NCBI GenBank assembly: GCA_021732975.1
Contig: JAKFWC010000019.1
Coordinates: forward strand, 124,001 to 188,000
Source of the DNA: Planctomycetaceae bacterium
GTDB lineage: Bacteria; Planctomycetota; Planctomycetia; Planctomycetales; Planctomycetaceae
DNA: 64,000 nt
Direction: 5' to 3'
This document shows positions 27,933 through 35,592 of this stretch, one piece after another. The notes beneath the pieces are model-generated. The model searched no databases, had not been told where the DNA came from, and saw nothing but the letters and a program-made list of their open reading frames with translations. How positions within the stretch are numbered: position 1 is the first letter of the stretch; every line of letters begins with the position of its first letter. The translations under genes were made by a program, and so were the position numbers.

Positions 27933-30074
27933 ATGACTACCCGTCCCGCTGACCACGAACGCCTGCTGACACTGCTCGATGCGGTGTGCGAAGAGCGTGC
28001 GTCCGCAGCGGAGTATGCCGAGATCGAGCGGTTCGTAACGGCCTCGGCGGAAGCCCGGTGGGTCTACCTGACATACCTCGATCTGCACGGCACGCTTTCA
28101 TGGGATGCCGGTGGCGGCCTGGGAATCACTCCGCCGGAGACCATCACCGTACAGCCTGCCCCCGCGACTTCTCGAAGATTCGTCGCGCGCTCGTCCAGAG
28201 TGGTCTTGGCCGTCGCCGCATGTGTGATTGCCGTTGCAGTCGGAATCGCCCTGTGGCCGCGTGAACCCGCGGTACCGATGGCGGGCCATCAACCCGCACC
28301 AATCGACGATGATCGCGACTTTCGTCGTCCGTCGACCGGGGTCGCCGCGGTACCAAAGAAGCCCGTCCGGTTACGGCAGACGCCGAACACCAACGATCCG
28401 GACATGAACGCGGTTCGATCAACCGCTCCAATCATCGCGACACATAACGGCGATCCGTCAACGCCGCGACCGACACCGCCGACGACTGGTAACGGTTCGG
28501 GCCGTGGTTCACTCGATCGCGCGGTCGCGACGGTCGATCAGCTTTTCACCGACAGTTGGCAGCGTTTGGAGGTGCAGCCGACCACGAAAGCCGACAACGC
28601 CGAGTGGGTGCGGCGAGTACATCTCGATCTTGTTGGGCGCATCCCGACGGTCCCCGAAGTGGAAGCGTTTCTCGCCGATGCTTCGCCGGGCCAACGTCGC
28701 AAGTTGGTCGATTCGCTCCTCGATGGTGGAGACTACGCTCGCAACTTCGCTGGCGTGTGGAGCAACCTGCTCATCGGTCGGCATCCGCAACAACGCGTCA
28801 ACCGGCCGGCCTTTGAAAAATTCCTGCGGATGAGTTTCGCTGCGAATCGCCCATGGAACACGATGGTCGCGGAGATCGTTGGTGCCGATGGTCGGACCGA
28901 TCAGAACGGGGCCGCCAACTTTCTGGTCGCGCATCTCAATAACCAGGCGGTTCCGGCGACGGCGATCACCGCCCGCGTGTTCCTCGGCATCCAGGTCCAG
29001 TGTGCGCAGTGTCACAACAACCCGTTGAATGACATGAAGCAGGCGACCTTCTGGGAACTCAACAGCCTCTTCCAGCAGACCGACAGCATTGAACGCTGGG
29101 TGCGCGATCCCCGCACGGGTCGCAACGAATATGCCTTCACCGAACTGGTCAACAAACCCGAAGGAGGACCAATCTTCTTTGAAGCCCAGAACGGCTTGAT
29201 GAAAGTCGCGTTTCCGCGGTTTGCGGGTCAAGAAGTCGACGCCGGTCCGGAAATTAACCGTCGTGGCGAACTGGCCCGCATCATGACCGAAGGCGAACAG
29301 CCGCAACTGGCTGCGGCGTTCGTGAATCGGCTGTGGGCTCATTTTCTTGGTGCGGGTTTCACCAATCCCATCGACGACATGCCCATTGACGAAACGGGGT
29401 CTCACAATCCGCCCAGCCATCCGGAAGTGCTCGATCATTTGTCGAAGGAGTTCATCTCCAGCGGTTACGACGTGAAGCACCTCATCCGGTTGATCTGTGC
29501 CAGCGCCCCGTATCAGCTCAGCAGTCATCCGACGGCGACTTCCACAAACGATGACCCTGCGAATGGGGAGTTGCCTTCGTTCACGCGGGCCTACTTGAAG
29601 CCGATGACCGCCGAGCAGTTGTACGATTCGCTGGTGACCGCCACGCGGGCGCACGAAAGCCGAGTGAGTGATTGGGAAGCCGCCGAAGAACAACGCCAAA
29701 AGTGGATGGACCAATTCGTGGTCTCGCTGGAAAACGACGAGAACGACGAGCAGGGGACGCTCTCCGGCACGTACGCCCAGGCCCTCATGCTGATGAACGG
29801 CGAACTCATCGACCGGGCGCTCGATTTGTCGCCGGGCACATTTCTGGGTGAACTCATCCGCGACAAACGGTCGGAGACCGACAAGATCCGCCGCTTATGC
29901 ATCGCCGCGTTGTCTCGACAACCAACGGCGAAGGAGTTCGCCGCGATGCAGAAGATCGTCCGCGAAGCCGGCGCGGCGAAGAATCGCCCCGGTTCGCCGC
30001 GCGGTCCGGGCAGCGGTTACCAAGACCTTTTCTGGGCTCTCCTCAACGCCAACGAATTCGCGCTGGTGCATTGA
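27933..30074 (+). CDS. Transmembrane anti-sigma-like protein fused to DUF1549-DUF1553
   Basis: 713 residues from ATG 27933. Residues 1-60 are a helical cytoplasmic domain like the N-terminus of planctomycete anti-sigma/FecR proteins (LLTLLDAVCEERASAAEYAEIERFV ... LTYLDLHGTL). One membrane helix lies at 88-107. A Pro/Thr-rich linker (about 108-200) leads to an extracytoplasmic DUF1549 with C357-x2-C360-H361 and then DUF1553 to the end. The ectodomain is a clear paralogue of the protein at 24118-25785. With the sigma factor 13 bp upstream, it probably holds or releases the sigma factor in response to a periplasmic signal; that is inference. Confidence 0.88.
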   Translation: MTTRPADHERLLTLLDAVCEERASAAEYAEIERFVTASAEARWVYLTYLDLHGTLSWDAGGGLGITPPETITVQPAPATSRRFVARSSRVVLAVAACVIAVAVGIALWPREPAVPMAGHQPAPIDDDRDFRRPSTGVAAVPKKPVRLRQTPNTNDPDMNAVRSTAPIIATHNGDPSTPRPTPPTTGNGSGRGSLDRAVATVDQLFTDSWQRLEVQPTTKADNAEWVRRVHLDLVGRIPTVPEVEAFLADASPGQRRKLVDSLLDGGDYARNFAGVWSNLLIGRHPQQRVNRPAFEKFLRMSFAANRPWNTMVAEIVGADGRTDQNGAANFLVAHLNNQAVPATAITARVFLGIQVQCAQCHNNPLNDMKQATFWELNSLFQQTDSIERWVRDPRTGRNEYAFTELVNKPEGGPIFFEAQNGLMKVAFPRFAGQEVDAGPEINRRGELARIMTEGEQPQLAAAFVNRLWAHFLGAGFTNPIDDMPIDETGSHNPPSHPEVLDHLSKEFISSGYDVKHLIRLICASAPYQLSSHPTATSTNDDPANGELPSFTRAYLKPMTAEQLYDSLVTATRAHESRVSDWEAAEEQRQKWMDQFVVSLENDENDEQGTLSGTYAQALMLMNGELIDRALDLSPGTFLGELIRDKRSETDKIRRLCIAALSRQPTAKEFAAMQKIVREAGAAKNRPGSPRGPGSGYQDLFWALLNANEFALVH

Positions 30075-30083
30075 ACTTGACCA

Positions 30084-32003
30084 TCAAGCTGGTGGTTCGT
30101 CTGGCACGGGTTTGCACGAGTACGGATACAACAGTGCGGAGCCGAGAGCGATGAGCACTCCCCCGCCGATGGCGGGTGCGAGATGCTTGAACGACGTGTA
30201 TCCGACGGCGAAATGAATGCCGATTGCGGCCGTATAACCGATTCCGCCGGCCGTCGTGAGCAACCACCACTGCCAGGCTTGGGCGCGACGCAAGCCCCAC
30301 AGCGAAAATAAGAGCACGCACACGCCGGTGGAAATCAGCATCCCGCCGAAGGTCGCCCGGTCATGGGCAATGAGCGGAATCAGTCGTGGATTGGCAGCAT
30401 TCAAATCCGCCGCACATAGTTCCAGGAACTCCAGATCCTCCGGAACAAACACGTGCGTGGCACCGATGGCGGCAATCACCAACCCGGCGACGAGCAGAAT
30501 CATGCCGTGAGTGATGTAGAGCAGTTGTCCCCACTGTGCGGCACGCCATGCCGCGTCTTCCCGTAGATCAGCGGACGGCATTGTCATTGCCGGCTCTAAC
30601 GGAGTGACCAGCGACAGCAGCAGAAACTGAAACAGAACGGTAGTGACGAACGCGTGGAAAGGGTCGAAGTATCCGAACCCAAGAAAGAGAAAGAAGCTGA
30701 AGAACCCCGCGAAGGCCGACGCTTGCATGGCGATCTGCGCCCAATGCCGCCCTACCCGAACGGCATTCCAGCTCAAGCCGATGTAGATCCAGCCCAGGCT
30801 CAGCATTGTCCCGGCAAGGGTGAAGCGGTCGTGCGTCATGAAGGGCAATAATCGTGGCGAGATGTCCACAAACTCGGCGCGCATCATCCCGACATACTGC
30901 TCATCGTACGGCAAGACCACGCGCGTCACCGCCAAGACCAGGGCCAAGCCGCCTCCAGCCAGCAGACTGAGTCCCATTAGCAACAGCCACGCCCAGCTTC
31001 GTTGCAGCATTGGTGGCGATGGAGCAATGTATGATCGCGACATTCGTCCCAGAAGAGCTTCATTGGTCCGTTTCACCAACCCGGGTCCGGAATAGACGAG
31101 CCCCGTATCAATGGCGGCAAGGTCTGCCCCCGTGTGGCGGTGCGGTCTCAGAATCGATAGAGCATCGATCGGATCGGTCAGCCCTCCGGAAATGAGCATA
31201 GGTACCGCCGGGCCGATGTCCTCGCGGATCAGATCGACGATCCGTTGGATCTTCTCGGGCTGTAAGCGCGACCGTTTGCAGCCAGTCTCGGTGAGAGTCG
31301 CCACATCGAGCACGACCCCGTCCGGTGCAGCCCGTTCCGTCAACAACGCCGGAGACTGGGCTTCAACGGCATCCATCGGCAGACAGCACCAGACGTGTGA
31401 AGTAGCCGCGGACCGTCTTACGGTGTCACGCTGTTCCATCCAGAAGTTTAGTCCCGCTTCCGTGTTCGTCAGCGGAAGGGCAAAGACATCGACCCAATCC
31501 GCCAGTTGGGCGATGGCGACGGTCAACGTGCGGACATCGGGTGGCAGTCGACAGAAGATTCGCGGCGAAGTCACCGTTCGTTCGGACCGACAGCCCACAG
31601 GCTTCAAATTCTGTATCAATTCATCCACGTTGACGACGCAAGTCCCGGTTTCATTCCAACCGGCATCCGCCACCAGTCGCGTGGTTGTCGGCAGGCATGT
31701 GGGTCCAATTCCGATCGGACCGACTTCCAGGAAACCGACGCCGAATTGGGCCAGCGCTCCGGCGGCCATACCGGCAGGATCGAGACCGGCGCTAAGACCA
31801 ATCGGCCCCGCGAATTCGAGCATGCCGACAGTCCATTGCAAGCGGGGGTCAGGTCGCATGTGGCCGAGCGCATCGACAATCCCGCGACCGATTGCCGTTC
31901 GCGCGAGTTGTCCCATCGACTGCAAAGCGATCCACCGCGCCGTGTCTGCCGGCAGGGCAAACAGCAGTGGTCGCAAAACCGTGCGATAGGACCAGTCGGG
32001 CAT
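30084..32003 (-). CDS. Dihydroorotate dehydrogenase-like domain fused to duplicated membrane domain
   Basis: 639 residues from ATG 32003 (GAGGA eight bases upstream). Residues 1-320 resemble quinone-type PyrD: IGLSAGLDPAG, GVGFLEVGPIG, the FMN-phosphate loop ISGGLTDPIDAL (271-282) and IDTGLVYSGPGLVKRTNEAL. Key residues differ: the family Lys of AGLDK is Pro76, the NRMGFNN loop is missing, and the NISSPN catalytic segment reads VFALPLTN. It is therefore probably not a working DHODH. Residues 335-630 hold about eight membrane helices in two repeats, each with PRL(L/I)P..(A/T)HDR (383-393 and 539-549). Function unknown. Upstream frame extension to 32660 has no start site or similarity. Confidence 0.85.
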   Translation of the reverse strand: MPDWSYRTVLRPLLFALPADTARWIALQSMGQLARTAIGRGIVDALGHMRPDPRLQWTVGMLEFAGPIGLSAGLDPAGMAAGALAQFGVGFLEVGPIGIGPTCLPTTTRLVADAGWNETGTCVVNVDELIQNLKPVGCRSERTVTSPRIFCRLPPDVRTLTVAIAQLADWVDVFALPLTNTEAGLNFWMEQRDTVRRSAATSHVWCCLPMDAVEAQSPALLTERAAPDGVVLDVATLTETGCKRSRLQPEKIQRIVDLIREDIGPAVPMLISGGLTDPIDALSILRPHRHTGADLAAIDTGLVYSGPGLVKRTNEALLGRMSRSYIAPSPPMLQRSWAWLLLMGLSLLAGGGLALVLAVTRVVLPYDEQYVGMMRAEFVDISPRLLPFMTHDRFTLAGTMLSLGWIYIGLSWNAVRVGRHWAQIAMQASAFAGFFSFFLFLGFGYFDPFHAFVTTVLFQFLLLSLVTPLEPAMTMPSADLREDAAWRAAQWGQLLYITHGMILLVAGLVIAAIGATHVFVPEDLEFLELCAADLNAANPRLIPLIAHDRATFGGMLISTGVCVLLFSLWGLRRAQAWQWWLLTTAGGIGYTAAIGIHFAVGYTSFKHLAPAIGGGVLIALGSALLYPYSCKPVPDEPPA

Positions 32004-32099
32004 GCAGACTTCCTCAAGGATCGGATAAGAATCGAACCGCAGAAAGGAACCACACCATAACGATCCCGAGACACGCGGGGCGATGATCGCGGTCTCGAA

Positions 32100-32630
32100 A
32101 TGCATCGCCGCCGTTTCAATTACCAGAATCGGAACGCTATTCTGACAGGACGAAGATTCTCGAGTTCGGCCGTGCGCACGGGGTTCCCTTTGAACAAAGC
32201 CTTCATTCGCGAATCCGATGATGGACCGACGCGGTGTCCAAAGTGTGGGACCGCGGGGATTGCGGTACGGGCTGAAACGCTGGCGGCTCAGATTTCTGCG
32301 ACCGCCCGGCAGCGCGTGTCGGATGCGGCGTTCTTCTGCGGCGATGAGGTGTGCCCCGTCGTCTATTTCGATGCGTTCGGTGGGACAGTCTTGCGGGACG
32401 AATTCACGACGCCCATCGCGGGGAAGGATTGGGACGCGCCCTTGTGTGCCTGCTTCGGACTCACACGACCCGATGTTGAAGCGGATGTCGTCGAGGGGGG
32501 CGTCACCCGCACCAAGGCGGCGGTGCTGCGCGCCCAGTCGGACGAAGCCCGCTGTCAAACCCGCGCCCCGAATGGTCAGTCGTGTTTGTCGGCGGTACAA
32601 GGGTATTACTTGAAGTGCCGAAACGGCTAA
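32100..32630 (+). CDS. CopZ-like Zn/[2Fe-2S]-binding protein
   Basis: At most 176 residues. The pattern CPKCG ... CGDEVCPVVYFD ... LCACFGLTRPDVEADV matches the N-terminal zinc/[2Fe-2S] domain first described in Archaeoglobus CopZ, where it reduces and binds copper for delivery to CopA. The C-terminal C...NGQSCL motif is common in stand-alone bacterial versions. There is no HMA domain. The first 40 residues from ATG 32100 are not part of the domain; GTG 32172 or TTG 32190 may be the true start. A copA gene lies in the same window but 14 kb away. Ends directly before a perfect palindrome. Confidence 0.8.
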   Translation: MHRRRFNYQNRNAILTGRRFSSSAVRTGFPLNKAFIRESDDGPTRCPKCGTAGIAVRAETLAAQISATARQRVSDAAFFCGDEVCPVVYFDAFGGTVLRDEFTTPIAGKDWDAPLCACFGLTRPDVEADVVEGGVTRTKAAVLRAQSDEARCQTRAPNGQSCLSAVQGYYLKCRNG

Positions 32631-32702
32631 CCAGCCCGTAGCGCCAGCAAGGGTGTCCATCTTTGATGGAACAGTGACACCCTTGCTGGCGCTACGGGCT
32701 GG
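32631..32702. repeat. 72-bp palindromic element with perfect 27-bp arms
   Basis: 32631-32657 and 32676-32702 (ccagcccgtagcgccagc...) are exact reverse complements with an 18-base loop that itself contains ccat/atgg pairing. Same build as the 75-bp elements at 21944 and 40619 but a different sequence. It lies between the CopZ-like stop and the DUF6807 start. Confidence 0.9.
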
Positions 32703-32717
32703 TGAGAAGGATGCAAT

Positions 32718-33635
32718 ATGCCGAATCAGTTTCCACGCTGTGTGCTTGTGCCGTTACCGGACAATCAGGTTTCGTTCACAGTCGAGGGCGTCGAGCGGTT
32801 GCGCTGGCATGCGGGAACCAATGCCCCGCGGCCGTTCTTCTATCCGCTGCTCGGGCCGAGCGGGCAACCCCTCACACGGATAGGGCATCCCGGCGCACCG
32901 AACCACGATCATCACCGCTCGATCTGGTTCGCGCATAACAAAGTCCTCGGCATCGATTTCTGGGGCGACACGTCCCCCGCGCGGATTCGGCAACTCGAAT
33001 GGCTGGCCTATCACGATGGCAACGAGGAAGCCGTGATGGGCGTGAAGCTCGGCTGGTTCGATGGCCATGATCCTAAACCATTGATGACGCAGGAGGTCAT
33101 TGCGGCGCTGCGTCCGGGTGAGCACGGTGAAACGTTGCTCGAAGTGCAGACCACGCTTACGCCGGTGGCCGAGATGCTCGAACTGGAAAAGACCAATTTC
33201 GGGTTACTCGCCGTTCGCATGGCCCGGAATCTGTCGGCTCACTTCGGCGGTGGTCAAATCACGGACAGCGAAGGCCGCATCGGCGAACCCGCGATCTTCG
33301 GCAATCGAGCCGCGTGGGTCGATTACAGCGGCCCGATTCTTCCGGATGTCATGGAAGGGATCACTTTTTTTGATCACCCCGAGAACCCCGACCATCCTAC
33401 GCATTGGCACGTGCGCGAAGACGGTTGGATGGGGGCTTCTCTGTGCTTCAGCGGACCGCGCATTGTGACGAAGGCGGCACCCCTGCAACTGCGCTACCTG
33501 CTCCATGCACACCGTGGAGGTTCGGATCTGGAGCGATCGCAGCGAGTGCTGGACGCGTTTACCAAGCGCCGCGCGTTCACCGTCGCGAAGGCCAAGGTGA
33601 AGCACGAGACATGGACCGTCGCCCGTGGGTCGTAG
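32718..33635 (+). CDS. DUF6807 (PmoA-like) protein, no signal peptide
   Basis: 305 residues from ATG 32718 (GAGAAGGA eight bases upstream). Family marks: PNHDHHRSIWFAHNKVLGIDFWGD near residue 60-83, the AWVDYSGP motif near 195 and FFDHPENPDHPTHWHVR near 215. The His-rich centre suggests metal or sugar binding on a beta-sandwich. The name PmoA used in databases is not methane monooxygenase. No signal peptide, unlike the paralogue at 47440-48390. DUF6807 proteins accompany carbohydrate-degradation genes in planctomycetes; the activity is unknown. Confidence 0.85.
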   Translation: MPNQFPRCVLVPLPDNQVSFTVEGVERLRWHAGTNAPRPFFYPLLGPSGQPLTRIGHPGAPNHDHHRSIWFAHNKVLGIDFWGDTSPARIRQLEWLAYHDGNEEAVMGVKLGWFDGHDPKPLMTQEVIAALRPGEHGETLLEVQTTLTPVAEMLELEKTNFGLLAVRMARNLSAHFGGGQITDSEGRIGEPAIFGNRAAWVDYSGPILPDVMEGITFFDHPENPDHPTHWHVREDGWMGASLCFSGPRIVTKAAPLQLRYLLHAHRGGSDLERSQRVLDAFTKRRAFTVAKAKVKHETWTVARGS

Positions 33636-33657
33636 CCGATGATGGACGATCAATGAC

Positions 33658-33688
33658 AAAAGCGGCGTCCCATGAGAGTCGCCGCTTT
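33658..33688 (-). terminator. Bidirectional hairpin terminator after csrA
   Basis: aaagcggcg and cgccgcttt form a 9-bp stem. Read on the minus strand it ends with CGCCGCTTTTG, giving a short T-run after csrA; on the plus strand it follows the DUF6807 gene. Confidence 0.75.
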
Positions 33689-33719
33689 CAGGTTTGTATC
33701 GTATTGCTGTAGCTGTTTG

Positions 33720-33917
33720 CTATACGCAGGCGATTTCTTCAGGTTGTGGTTCGTCCTCGGTTTCGAGGTCGAAGACCAGTTCACCACGTCGCACCGAGAC
33801 GGAATCCGGGGCTTCAATGCCCAGACGCACTCGATTGCCTTGTACGCTGATCACAGTGACTTGAATGTTACCGTCGATCTGAATCAGCTCTCCACGCTTC
33901 CTTGTAAGAACCAACAC
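33720..33917 (-). CDS. csrA: Carbon storage regulator CsrA
   Basis: 65 residues, the normal CsrA size. It starts MLVLTRKRGELIQIDGNIQV and contains VRLGIEAPDSVSVRR, both family hallmarks; Arg44-equivalent and the N-terminal LTR form the RNA-binding face. The start codon is GTG with an excellent AAGGAGG seven bases upstream. CsrA dimers bind GGA motifs in mRNA leaders to block or stabilise translation, and in many bacteria link carbon flow, motility and surface growth. Its own leader contains several AGGA motifs, as expected for autoregulation. Divergent from the receiver-like gene at 34196. Confidence 0.95.
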   Translation of the reverse strand: MLVLTRKRGELIQIDGNIQVTVISVQGNRVRLGIEAPDSVSVRRGELVFDLETEDEPQPEEIACV

Positions 33918-34195
33918 GATTCATCCTCCTTGATGCCGCATCCAAGCGGACTGTGGACTTTCCATTGCGTATTTGTACGCAGTCGTCGTTCCCTCAGATG
34001 AGGAAATTCTCCTCTGGTAACGATTTTTTTACAAGTTTCATGAGGATGAGTCAACAGATGTATCCTCGTTTTATGTCCACATAAACATTCTTTTCGACAC
34101 CCATCGCGACCCATCGCGGACTCGATTGCCGATTGACCCACCCTCCGAGAGAACGTAAAGTCCGTCCGTGGAAGCACATCTTTCTCGGGGGTCTT

Positions 34196-35083
34196 ATGAT
34201 GAACCCGTCCCCGGCCGCCGTTCTCACCCCTTCCTCAGCTGCATTCCCGTGGCGATTGCTCGGCATCGCCGCGGAAGAGCCGGCCGGGTCGAATTGGTTG
34301 ATTCGACTTCAGACGGAACTCGAAGGTGATCTGCGTTTGACCTGGGCCACGTCCATTCGTGAGGCGTTACAAGAGCTGCGACAGTCGGCGTACTCCGGAG
34401 TTGTTCTCGGTGATCTGCCGTCGATGCCCGGCGCGCCGATGCCTCCCGCGGAAGAGTTCGTTCAGGCCTTGCGCGCGACAGGAGATCCGACGCCCGTCGT
34501 CGTATTGATTCCGCTGCCACTCGATGAACACGTTGCCGCACTGCTGAAACTCGGCTGCGAGGTGTGCGTCACACCGCGGTTATGGGATTCGCCGGCGCTA
34601 CCGTTGACGTTGGCCCGCGCGGTTCGAGGGGCCCACCAGCGATGGGAACTCGACCATCTCCGCGGTGTTCATCAACGCCGTTTGGCCCGCGAACAAACCG
34701 ACGCCACCGCGTTGATGCAGCTTCAGCAACAGTCGCTGCAACGTTTGATACCGCCGACCCCCATCACGGTGACGGCAACGATGGCCACCCGTGCGCAGCG
34801 AAACGATGGTCCTGAAGAACAGACCTATGAGGCGTTACTGCGGAGTTATCTGGTTTCTCCGGCAACCGCCCTCGATGCGGAAATCACGGCGCTCGTGGAT
34901 GGACTGGAGCGCGGCGGCTGGGGGCCGCAAGATGTGCGCGAGTTGCATGTCGAGCGGCTGCAACGGCTGCTGGAGGGATTGGGCGGGCGCGCTTCGCGGC
35001 AAGTGCTGGCCCGCGCGGATGTGTTGGCGCTCGATGTGATCACGCGGTTGGGCGAGCGATATCGGCAGCGGGCGGCGATGTAG
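34196..35083 (+). CDS. Receiver-like protein with RsbU/KaiA-like C-terminal domain
   Basis: 295 residues from ATG 34196 (or 34199). Residues 18-145 have a response-regulator-like layout (LLGIAAEE, VVLGDLPSM with Asp near the phosphorylation position, then TPVVVLIPLPL), but the pattern is weak. A coiled-coil-like, Gln-rich linker (about 155-190) leads to a helical C-terminal domain (about 215-290: YEALLRSYL ... LERGGWGPQDVRELHVERLQRLL ... RADVLALDVITRLGERY) resembling the KaiA/RsbU dimerisation domain of stress signalling. No output enzyme is attached. It is divergent from csrA. Possibly a partner-switching or two-component adaptor; low certainty. Confidence 0.55.
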   Translation: MMNPSPAAVLTPSSAAFPWRLLGIAAEEPAGSNWLIRLQTELEGDLRLTWATSIREALQELRQSAYSGVVLGDLPSMPGAPMPPAEEFVQALRATGDPTPVVVLIPLPLDEHVAALLKLGCEVCVTPRLWDSPALPLTLARAVRGAHQRWELDHLRGVHQRRLAREQTDATALMQLQQQSLQRLIPPTPITVTATMATRAQRNDGPEEQTYEALLRSYLVSPATALDAEITALVDGLERGGWGPQDVRELHVERLQRLLEGLGGRASRQVLARADVLALDVITRLGERYRQRAAM

Positions 35084-35096
35084 AGAGCAATGAGAT

Positions 35097-35116
35097 CCAG
35101 GGTTAAGAAACCCTGG
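35097..35116. terminator. Hairpin between convergent genes
   Basis: ccagggtt (35097-35104) and aaccctgg (35109-35116) form an 8-bp stem with loop aaga. It sits in the 48-bp gap between two convergent genes and resembles the stem at 12175-12196. Confidence 0.6.
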
Positions 35117-35131
35117 GCATCGAGGGAATGA

Positions 35132-35428
35132 TTACTCCGTCGGCAGCGGGCCTTTGCGGCGATGTTGCCAGTAGAGGCGTTCCTGGGTGGCGTCGCCGCG
35201 GCGGAGAGCACACATCAGGCAGTACTTTTCGTCGCCAAAGACGAGATAAATCTCTCCGGCAACGATCAGGTGGAAATAATCTTCGCCCGGATTCTTCTGA
35301 TAACAGTAGAGCCGCTCCGAAGTCTGTTTGACCACCGCGGTCCAACCTTCCGGATGGCAGACATACACCCGCGCATCGGGCGCAGGATCGGCGGGCTTCG
35401 CGACGGGAGTCGGGATGTCATCACTCAT
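35132..35428 (-). CDS. Small conserved hypothetical protein
   Basis: 98 residues from ATG 35428; earlier in-frame codons fall in a hairpin. Contains VYVCHPEGWTAVVKQTSERLYCYQKNPGEDYFHLIVAGEIYL (described in pieces: VCHPEGW, LYCYQK, HLIVAGEIYL) and a second Cys pair-like CLMCAL. No signal peptide or membrane segment, Pro-rich first 20 residues. I do not recognise the family; it may be a small planctomycete-specific protein. It lies downstream of the GAF-HlyD gene on the same strand, separated by a stable hairpin. Confidence 0.6.
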   Translation of the reverse strand: MSDDIPTPVAKPADPAPDARVYVCHPEGWTAVVKQTSERLYCYQKNPGEDYFHLIVAGEIYLVFGDEKYCLMCALRRGDATQERLYWQHRRKGPLPTE

Positions 35429-35470
35429 GGTGGGTGTCGCCGTCAACAATGATCGGATCTGATTCTTGTA

Positions 35471-35518
35471 TGCCACAGGCTCTGCCAGTGCTATCAGACA
35501 CTGGCAGAGCTTGTGGCA
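35471..35518. repeat. 20-bp-arm hairpin
   Basis: 35471-35490 (tgccacaggctctgccagtg) pairs with 35499-35518 with a single G:U-type mismatch and an eight-base loop. The inner arm ctgccagtg is shared with the element at 9489-9566. It separates the GAF-HlyD and the 98-residue genes and could act as a terminator or processing site. Confidence 0.75.
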
Positions 35519-35592
35519 CACGGATTCTCGTTCTTCCTCAACTCGCACAACTCTGAATCACTACACTCGATCACCGTCCACCCTATCAGAAA

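Noticed and set aside
32004-32660. In-frame N-terminal extension of the DHODH-like gene giving 858 residues
   Set aside because: The extra 219 residues are Arg-rich, lack family similarity, overlap the CopZ-like gene on the other strand and run into a palindrome; ATG 32003 has a good ribosome binding site.
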